Of a stretch of 64,000 nt of DNA, positions 54,750-61,153 are shown one piece after another. Under the pieces are notes generated by a model, which saw nothing but the letters and a program-made list of their open reading frames with translations, searched no databases and was not told where the DNA came from. The translations under genes and the position numbers were made by a program. Source of the DNA: Aureivirga marina (lineage in GTDB: Bacteria; Bacteroidota; Bacteroidia; Flavobacteriales; Flavobacteriaceae); assembly GCF_015767265.1 (NCBI RefSeq), contig NZ_JADPIB010000001.1, positions 310,001 to 374,000 on the forward strand, given 5' to 3'. Every line of letters begins with the position of its first letter. Position 1 is the stretch's first letter.

Positions 54750-56090
54750 ATACATTTTATAGCTATTGGAGGTAGCGCAATGCACAATCTTGCTATTGCT
54801 TTAAAAAATAAAGGTCATCAGGTTTCTGGAAGCGATGATACTATTTTTGAACCTTCAAAATCACGATTAGAAAAGCATAACCTTCTACCCTCTGAGTTCG
54901 GTTGGTTTCCTGAAAAAATCACTTCAGATTTAGATGCAATTATCTTAGGAATGCATGCCAAAATTGATAATCCAGAACTTAAAAAAGCACAAGAATTAGG
55001 ACTTAAAATATATTCATATCCTGAATTTATTTTTGAACAATCAAAAGAAAAAACTCGAGTTGTAATTGGTGGTTCTCATGGAAAGACTTCAATTACAGCA
55101 ATGATTCTTCATGTGCTTGCTTATCATGACATGAACGTAGATTATATGGTTGGTGCTCAATTAGATGGATTTGACACAATGGTAAATCTAACCAATGAAA
55201 ATGAATTTATTATTTTAGAAGGTGATGAATATCTTTCTTCTCCAATTGATAAGAGACCCAAATTCCATTTATACAAACCAAATATTGCTTTAATTAGCGG
55301 AATTGCTTGGGATCATATCAATGTTTTTCCAACAGAAGAAAACTATAATGAACAATTTGAGATTTTTATTAATTCAATAACAAATGGTGGAATTTTAGTT
55401 TATAATGAGGAAGATGAAGTTTTAAATTCTATTGTCGAAAAAGCCGAAAATCCAATTAAAAAATATCCTTATCATGTACATGACTATCAAATAGAAAATA
55501 ACACTACTTTTCTTGAAACTCACGAAGGATTGGTTCCTCTAGAAATTTTTGGTAAACATAATTTACAAAATATTGCAGGAGCAAAATGGATTTGTCAACA
55601 TATTGGAATTGGAGAGGAAGAGTTTTATGAAGCAATTTCTTCTTTTAAAGGAGCAAATAAAAGACTTGAGAAAATTTATGCTTCAAATGACTTAATTATT
55701 TTCAAAGATTTTGCACATTCTCCTTCTAAAGTAAAAGCAACAACTACTGCTGTAAAAGAGCAATTTTCAAACTTTTCTATTTTAGCATGTTTTGAATTAC
55801 ATACTTATAGTAGTTTAAGTCCAGAATTTTTATCTCAATATGATAAAAGTTTAAATGACGCAGATGAAGCAATTATTTTCTATGATATTGAAGCTTTAAA
55901 AATTAAAGGAAAAGAAATTATTCCCGAAGAAAAAATTATTGCATCTTTTAACCATCCAAATTTAAAAGTATTCACAAATTCAGAAGAGTTAAAAAATTAT
56001 TTACTAAATAAAAATCTTAATAAAAATGTCCTTCTATTTATGAGTTCAGGAAATTATGGAGGAATTGATTTAAATAAATTCAAAAAATAA
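54750..56090 (+). CDS. mpl: Mur ligase family protein, Mpl-like (murein peptide ligase)
   Basis: Adds recovered murein tripeptide to UDP-MurNAc in cell-wall recycling, in the cytoplasm. The 446 residues have the N-terminal MNIHFIAIGGSAMHNLAIAL nucleotide-sugar motif, the ATP loop VVIGGSHGKTSITAM, EGDEYLSSPIDKRPKF and the C-terminal KDFAHSPSKVKATTTAV segment. The SAM-H-LA motif and lack of normal MurC residues favour Mpl over MurC. I place the start at 54750 because family members begin there; an in-frame ATG at 54726 adds eight residues and would lie within about 10 nt of the predicted transcription start. Confidence 0.85.
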   Translation: MHFIAIGGSAMHNLAIALKNKGHQVSGSDDTIFEPSKSRLEKHNLLPSEFGWFPEKITSDLDAIILGMHAKIDNPELKKAQELGLKIYSYPEFIFEQSKEKTRVVIGGSHGKTSITAMILHVLAYHDMNVDYMVGAQLDGFDTMVNLTNENEFIILEGDEYLSSPIDKRPKFHLYKPNIALISGIAWDHINVFPTEENYNEQFEIFINSITNGGILVYNEEDEVLNSIVEKAENPIKKYPYHVHDYQIENNTTFLETHEGLVPLEIFGKHNLQNIAGAKWICQHIGIGEEEFYEAISSFKGANKRLEKIYASNDLIIFKDFAHSPSKVKATTTAVKEQFSNFSILACFELHTYSSLSPEFLSQYDKSLNDADEAIIFYDIEALKIKGKEIIPEEKIIASFNHPNLKVFTNSEELKNYLLNKNLNKNVLLFMSSGNYGGIDLNKFKK

Positions 56091-56118
56091 AAAAGAGGGA
56101 GTTAATTCCCTCTTTTTT
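56089..56118. terminator. Bidirectional terminator
   Basis: AAAAGAGGGA and TCCCTCTTTT with a 6-nt loop and A/T tracts, overlapping the stop codons of the convergent mpl and rlpA-like genes. Confidence 0.92.
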
Positions 56119-56924
56119 TAATATTCTATAATAAAACAATCTGGAAATTTATCTTTAATCTTTTCTTTAGCATTTGCTGCTTTTTCCTTTGATTTAAAAT
56201 TTCCTAAAGATATTTTATAATGTTTTTCTGTTTCACTTTTAACTACTTTTACATGAACAGGATATCCAAAAGCTTCTTTTAATTTAGTAGATAACTCCAT
56301 TAAATTAACCATCTCTTTATAATTTCCTATTTGTATTCCAAAACCAGAAATATTCATCTTTTTTGATTCTAAAGAATAATATTCTGCGGTGTTTTTAGTG
56401 AAATTAGATGTAATTTCTTTAATATTTTCAACAGCTTCTTTTACAACATCTTCTTTTTTAACTACCTCTGCAACTCCTTCTTTTTTGGTTTCCTCCTTTT
56501 TTTCTTTTTTAATTTCTTCTTTAGTTTCATTTGTAACTTCAAAAGAATTATCTTGAGCAATTTCTGTATTTTCAACTTCTTTTAACTCAACTTCTGCAAC
56601 TCCTTTTTTAATTATCTCTAATTCTTGTGCTGCAATTTTACTCAAATCAATGATTCTTCCACTTTTTTTACTTGGTCCTCTATCATTTACTCTTACAATA
56701 ACTGATTTCTGATTTTCTGGATTTGTAACTTTTAAAAGTGTTCCAAAAGGTAATGTTAAATGGGCTGCAGTATATTTTTTATTGGAATATTTTTCCCCAT
56801 TTGCTGTTTTAGCCCCGTTATATTTATCATTATAATAAGATGCCTTTCCTTTTGCTTTATATCCTTCTTGAGCAAAAGTTCCAACACAAATAATAAACAT
56901 CAAAAACTTTAAATTTTTTTTCAT
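56118..56924 (-). CDS. RlpA-like septal protein with SPOR domain
   Basis: 268 residues with a signal peptide (1-18, ending TFAQ). The double-psi beta-barrel of RlpA is at about 22-105 (GKASYYNDKYNGAKTANGE, AAHLTLPFGT, VRVNDRGPSKKSGRIIDLS). A low-complexity Lys/Glu linker (about 120-170) follows, then a C-terminal SPOR domain (about 195-268; FGIQIGNYKE ... YKISLGNFKSKEKA) that binds denuded glycans at the septum. No lipobox is seen, unlike E. coli RlpA. In some bacteria RlpA is a lytic transglycosylase of naked glycan strands. Confidence 0.88.
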   Translation of the reverse strand: MKKNLKFLMFIICVGTFAQEGYKAKGKASYYNDKYNGAKTANGEKYSNKKYTAAHLTLPFGTLLKVTNPENQKSVIVRVNDRGPSKKSGRIIDLSKIAAQELEIIKKGVAEVELKEVENTEIAQDNSFEVTNETKEEIKKEKKEETKKEGVAEVVKKEDVVKEAVENIKEITSNFTKNTAEYYSLESKKMNISGFGIQIGNYKEMVNLMELSTKLKEAFGYPVHVKVVKSETEKHYKISLGNFKSKEKAANAKEKIKDKFPDCFIIEY

Positions 56925-57011
56925 ATAATTATCAATTAAATTGTTATGATTTTCAATTGTACTTAGGGGAAGAGAGAGAAAATAAATGCTAAGTTAATAG
57001 CATTTATTTTA

Positions 57012-57755
57012 TTATTTAGTTCTTTGTCTTACAACTTCATATAAAAATGCACCGCATGCAACTGATACATTCAGAGAACCGATTTCACCTAATAGAGGTA
57101 ATTTTGCTTTGTTATTCACAACTTTTAAAACAGATGGATTAACTCCTCTGTCTTCAGCTCCCATGATTATTGCTGATGCTGTATTAAAATTCACATCATA
57201 AATTGTATCTTCAGTTTTTTCTGTTGCTGCCACAACTTGTACATCATAAGATTGCATTAAAAATACAGCATCTTTAATATGATTAACTTTACAAATTGGT
57301 ACTTTAAATGCTGCTCCCGCAGAAGTTTTAATTGCATCTGCATTTAAAGAAGCACTTCCTGATTTTGGAACAATAATCGCATCTACTCCAGTACATTCAG
57401 CAGTTCTTATAATAGAACCATAATTTCTAACATCTGTTAAATGATCTAATATTAAAAATAAAGGCTTTTCTTTATTTGAACAAATTTCATCAATCAAAAT
57501 TTCAGCTTCATAATATTCAATTGGTGAAATTTGGACAACAATACCTTGGTGGTTTTGATTTTTAGAAAGTCTATCTAATTTTTCAACAGGAACAAAACTA
57601 ATAGCAATATTTTTCTCTTTAGCTAATTTGTTAAACTCACTATATAAATTCCCACTTAAGCCTTTTTGAACAAAAGCTTTTTCAACAGTTTTTCCAGATT
57701 GAATAGCTTCTATTACAGCTCTTAATCCAAATACTTTACTCAATGTTTTTTCCAT
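57012..57755 (-). CDS. rlmB: 23S rRNA (guanosine-2'-O-)-methyltransferase, RlmB/SpoU family
   Basis: Methylates the ribose of G2251 in the 23S P-loop in E. coli. 247 residues: the L30e-like N-terminal substrate domain (VFGLRAVIEAIQSGK, NHQGIVVQISP) and the SpoU knot domain with LILDHLTDVRNYGSIIRTAE, IMGAEDRGV and LPLLGEIGSLNVSVACG, the SAM-binding knot. A TAACTTTG box ends 4 bases before the ATG. Confidence 0.92.
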   Translation of the reverse strand: MEKTLSKVFGLRAVIEAIQSGKTVEKAFVQKGLSGNLYSEFNKLAKEKNIAISFVPVEKLDRLSKNQNHQGIVVQISPIEYYEAEILIDEICSNKEKPLFLILDHLTDVRNYGSIIRTAECTGVDAIIVPKSGSASLNADAIKTSAGAAFKVPICKVNHIKDAVFLMQSYDVQVVAATEKTEDTIYDVNFNTASAIIMGAEDRGVNPSVLKVVNNKAKLPLLGEIGSLNVSVACGAFLYEVVRQRTK

Positions 57756-57759
57756 GTTG

Positions 57760-57767
57760 CAAAGTTA
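57760..57767 (-). promoter_or_regulatory. -7 promoter box abutting the rlmB start codon
   Basis: TAACTTTG on the minus strand is an exact TAnnTTTG match, 4 bases before the ATG at 57755. A leaderless or near-leaderless message is predicted. The only TTG upstream is about 30 bases away, longer than usual. Confidence 0.4.
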
Positions 57768-57802
57768 TAGAGAATTTCTTCATATATAAGTTATTTTCAA
57801 AA

Positions 57803-57832
57803 AAAAACCACCTTTTAAAAAAGGTGGTTTTT
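57803..57832 (-). terminator. Terminator of the second SusCD operon
   Basis: AACCACCTTTT/AAAAGGTGGTT stem with a minimal loop and an A-run (57801-57807) that gives the U-tract for minus-strand transcription. It lies about 20 bp after the last lipoprotein gene. Confidence 0.9.
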
Positions 57833-57852
57833 AATTTATATTAGAATTCTAA

Positions 57853-58716
57853 TTATCTTGAGTAAACAGCTGTCGCTTGATCACCGAAAACATTTGACCA
57901 TGTAACAGTAATTTCATCAGTTGTTGAATCATAAGAACCAGTATACGTTACAACATCATTATTAAAAAATGTATCAAACGTACCAGACATTTCACCACAA
58001 ATATTGAAGTTTAAATCTCTTGGTGTATCACGGTTATATCCATATGGAGCTTCATACCAGTAACGGTATAATCCTCCTAATGCATCAGAGAAATTTAATG
58101 TTCCATCTCCATTATCAATAATAGTTACAGCATATTCATAATCTACAGCAACTCCACCTTGTTGGTTATCAGCATTTGTTCCGTTACTAGTAGCAGTCCA
58201 GTTTCCTGCTAATGGAGCAGATAAAACTACTGGACAGTTCACTTGAACTACAGTTAACTCATAGTTTAAACGTGCATTACTAACATCTACTAAAGGTAAT
58301 AGATTTGGATCAATAGCAGATAAATCAAGAACGATTAAATTTTCTTCTTCTAAAGGTGTTCCATTATTAAAATTAATATTGATTTCAATAAACCCTTCAA
58401 CTGAATTTGCAGGAATTTTTAAACTTGCATCTACAATTGAATAATCAGCAGGATCAACAGTAGACTTATCTGAATCAACTGTTACAGCAATAGCTCTATC
58501 AGTTGAATAAATATAAGAAGCCGCTACTGGAATTTTAGCAACTGCTGAACCATCATCTTCAGTTACAAAAACATTTCCTGAACCAGAGCTAAAATAAAGT
58601 GATGCTAATCTATCTTCTGATAAATTTACGTCTGCTGGATCATCATCACTACATGATGTAAAGCATATTGCAAGTACGAACAACATGCTTAAATATTTTA
58701 ATGTTAATTTTTTCAT
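57853..58716 (-). CDS. SusCD-linked surface lipoprotein
   Basis: 287 residues with a type II signal peptide and lipobox CFTSCSDDD (Cys22), the Asp-rich follow-up typical of surface-exposed lipoproteins. The N-terminal half has Calx-beta/BT_3987-like features (LYFSSGSGNVFVTEDDGSA, VTVDSDKSTVDPADYSIVD). The C-terminal half is a beta-rich module (VVLSAPLAGNWTATSNGT ... YTGSYDSTTDEITVTWSN). Possibly a SusE/F-position binding protein. It is last in the operon, 11 bp after its neighbour. Confidence 0.8.
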   Translation of the reverse strand: MKKLTLKYLSMLFVLAICFTSCSDDDPADVNLSEDRLASLYFSSGSGNVFVTEDDGSAVAKIPVAASYIYSTDRAIAVTVDSDKSTVDPADYSIVDASLKIPANSVEGFIEININFNNGTPLEEENLIVLDLSAIDPNLLPLVDVSNARLNYELTVVQVNCPVVLSAPLAGNWTATSNGTNADNQQGGVAVDYEYAVTIIDNGDGTLNFSDALGGLYRYWYEAPYGYNRDTPRDLNFNICGEMSGTFDTFFNNDVVTYTGSYDSTTDEITVTWSNVFGDQATAVYSR

Positions 58717-58727
58717 TTTTTAAATTT

Positions 58728-59699
58728 TTAGAATCCTAAATTAATTGTTACTACGTCAAAAACTACGTTATTACCACCTCCATCAACGTAATATAATACG
58801 TAATGAGCTGTTACAGTCTTCTCACAAGTGTCAAAAGTAGATTGTGGGTATGATCCTGAATCAAAATCATGTGCCTCTTGAATTCTTAATTCTTTTGAAT
58901 CGTAAGTTGCAAAATATGAATTTGCACCTTGTCCTGTGATATTAACAATCGGATTATTGAAATCTGAATTATTTAATTCAAAGAATGCATAACCTTGGTT
59001 TTCTGCATGTTCAAAAGTTCCTCCTTCTAAAGTAGCTAAAACTTCTTTATATAAGTTAGAAATTTTATAAGTAACTACTTGAGTTCCTGCACCAGCAGAA
59101 ATTTCAGAAGTTACAGGAGCATTAAACTCATCTCCACTAAATTGATCAATTGAAGTTTCTTTTCTTGATCCTGGAGTAATAGGTGAACCTGCTTCTCCTC
59201 CAAATTCTTCAGCAAATAATGCACACTCATCAGTTTCGATAAATAATTCAAAAGTACTATTATTCATAGCTTCTCCTGGGTATCCGAAAGTGATATTATT
59301 ATTAGATCCTGTTAATGTGAATACTAAAGATTTGTTATCATCTGTTACGTTGTTATCAAATACTTTAACTTTAAGAGTATCTGTAAACTGACGTTCTGCT
59401 GGGTTAAAGCTAAAAGCTGTTTTCCCATCAACGATTTCATAATCTGAAGAAGTGATATTATTTTCAGTTATAGAAAATTGTACATCAGTATTAGCACTCT
59501 GGTTAGAATTTGCATAAAAAGCAACGATATTAATTACGTCAGAACTAGTTTCTGAAGTTTGCGCTGTTGTATTTTCAAATGCCGCAAATGCATTACCTGG
59601 GAAACTTAAATCATGAGAAGTAACTTCGTTATCTTCACAAGAGATTAATGACATCCCAATTGCAGCAGTTAAAATTGATGATTTTATAAAATGTTTCAT
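58728..59699 (-). CDS. SusCD-linked lipoprotein with Calx-beta-like domain
   Basis: 323 residues with lipobox SLISCEDNE (Cys21). A Calx-beta-like domain occupies about 35-155 (ITENNITSSDYEIVDG, FNPAERQFTDTLKVKVFDN, LVFTLTGSNNNITFG). The remainder is beta-rich with no catalytic motif. It lies 19 bp after the SusD-like gene and 11 bp before the second lipoprotein; these two take the place that SusE/SusF occupy in starch loci. Ligand unknown. Confidence 0.8.
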   Translation of the reverse strand: MKHFIKSSILTAAIGMSLISCEDNEVTSHDLSFPGNAFAAFENTTAQTSETSSDVINIVAFYANSNQSANTDVQFSITENNITSSDYEIVDGKTAFSFNPAERQFTDTLKVKVFDNNVTDDNKSLVFTLTGSNNNITFGYPGEAMNNSTFELFIETDECALFAEEFGGEAGSPITPGSRKETSIDQFSGDEFNAPVTSEISAGAGTQVVTYKISNLYKEVLATLEGGTFEHAENQGYAFFELNNSDFNNPIVNITGQGANSYFATYDSKELRIQEAHDFDSGSYPQSTFDTCEKTVTAHYVLYYVDGGGNNVVFDVVTINLGF

Positions 59700-59718
59700 T
59701 TGTTCCTACTTTAATTGA

Positions 59719-61134
59719 TTAATAACCTGGATTCTGTTGTAGATTTTCATTTGCTTGTAAAGCAGCTAGTGAAATCGGGAATTGGAATCTGTGATCTCCA
59801 GAAGGTAATTCTCTTACTAATGCAGGTGTTCCTGTACCATCAGCTAAATCTCCTTTGTTTGAACGAATCACACTTTCTCCCCAACGCTTAATATCAAAGA
59901 ATCTATGACCTTCGAAAGCTAAATCTAATCTTCTTTGAAGTTTAATTTCGTTTAATAACTGCTCTCCAGATCCTGAAAAATTAGTTAATCCTCTAGCATT
60001 TCTTAATAAGTTTACAGCAGTTAAAGCAGCAGTTTCATCACCTAACATGAATGCAGATTCAGCTCTGTTTAAAATAACTTCTCCAAAACGCATTACTTTA
60101 GCATCAACTTCACCATTTCTGTTTGTTCCCTTACCTAACCATTTCTTGATAGCATTATAATCATTACCATCCCAAGTTCCTGGCTTATAATAAGCTGATC
60201 TTCTGATATCTCCTCCTTCATATAATTGGAAGAATTCGTAATCAAATACATACTCAGATCTGATTTCAGTATCAGAAGAAGATTGAGAATAAAGAGTACC
60301 AATAGCGATATTATCTTCAGGAGTAATTAATAATTTAAATAATACTTCTGTTTCACTTTGGTCAGTCCAGATTTGTTCAAAAGTAGATCCAGTTGCTAAT
60401 TCACCATTCACATCATTAGACATATCTAATGCTTTTTGGTAATCACCGTTATATAAATATACTCTTGTTAAAATTGCTTTTACTGCATTTTCATTTAATC
60501 TACCAGTTCCATTATCAGCTCCAATGATAGTTAAAGCTTCTTCTAAATCAGCAATCACTTTAGCATAAGAATCTGCTACATTTAATCTTGCTGGAGTTTG
60601 TAAAGCATCAACTTCAGTAACGTAAGCGATACCTAAGCTTTGATTTGCATCAGCGCTTTGTGTAGGAATTTTAGAAAATTGTCTCAAGATATCAAAATGA
60701 GAGATTGCTCTAGTAGCTAAAGCTTCTCCTTTAAAGTTATTCTTAGAACTTTCTGAACCTTGATAATTTTCTAAATATTTTAATATAGTGTTTGCTCTGT
60801 TAATAACTCCATAGTTAGTATAATAAGCTCCAACTGTAGAAATTGAATTATACAACCAGCTATTAGCAGTTCTTTGTGTTAATCTTCCTGTTTGAGAAAT
60901 GATTACGTTATCACTAGTTACATCAGGAACGATAAACATAGTTCCTCCATAGTAACCTCCTCCTCTCATATTTGAATAAATTCCTTTAACCCCTTGGTCA
61001 AATTCTTCTTCAGTTACGTAAGTATTGTCATCAGTAACAACACTACTAAAAGGTTTCACTTCTAATTCACTTTCACAAGAAGTAAAAGAAATTGCAGAAA
61101 CAAGTAAACCTATAGATAATATTATTTTTTTCAT
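59719..61134 (-). CDS. SusD/RagB family nutrient-binding lipoprotein
   Basis: 471 residues with lipobox SFTSCESELE (Cys19). It has the classical SusD pattern: N-terminal VVTDDNTYVTEEEFDQGVKGIYSNMRG, TPR-like helices including KGEALATRAISHFDILRQF, the middle DVFLYNGDYQKALDMS-like helix pair (TRVYLYNGDYQKALD), and the C-terminal EIKLQRRLDLAFEGHRFFDIKRWGE hallmark. It follows the SusC gene by 19 bp. Confidence 0.96.
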   Translation of the reverse strand: MKKIILSIGLLVSAISFTSCESELEVKPFSSVVTDDNTYVTEEEFDQGVKGIYSNMRGGGYYGGTMFIVPDVTSDNVIISQTGRLTQRTANSWLYNSISTVGAYYTNYGVINRANTILKYLENYQGSESSKNNFKGEALATRAISHFDILRQFSKIPTQSADANQSLGIAYVTEVDALQTPARLNVADSYAKVIADLEEALTIIGADNGTGRLNENAVKAILTRVYLYNGDYQKALDMSNDVNGELATGSTFEQIWTDQSETEVLFKLLITPEDNIAIGTLYSQSSSDTEIRSEYVFDYEFFQLYEGGDIRRSAYYKPGTWDGNDYNAIKKWLGKGTNRNGEVDAKVMRFGEVILNRAESAFMLGDETAALTAVNLLRNARGLTNFSGSGEQLLNEIKLQRRLDLAFEGHRFFDIKRWGESVIRSNKGDLADGTGTPALVRELPSGDHRFQFPISLAALQANENLQQNPGY

Positions 61135-61153
61135 TTTGTTGTTTTTAAGTTAA

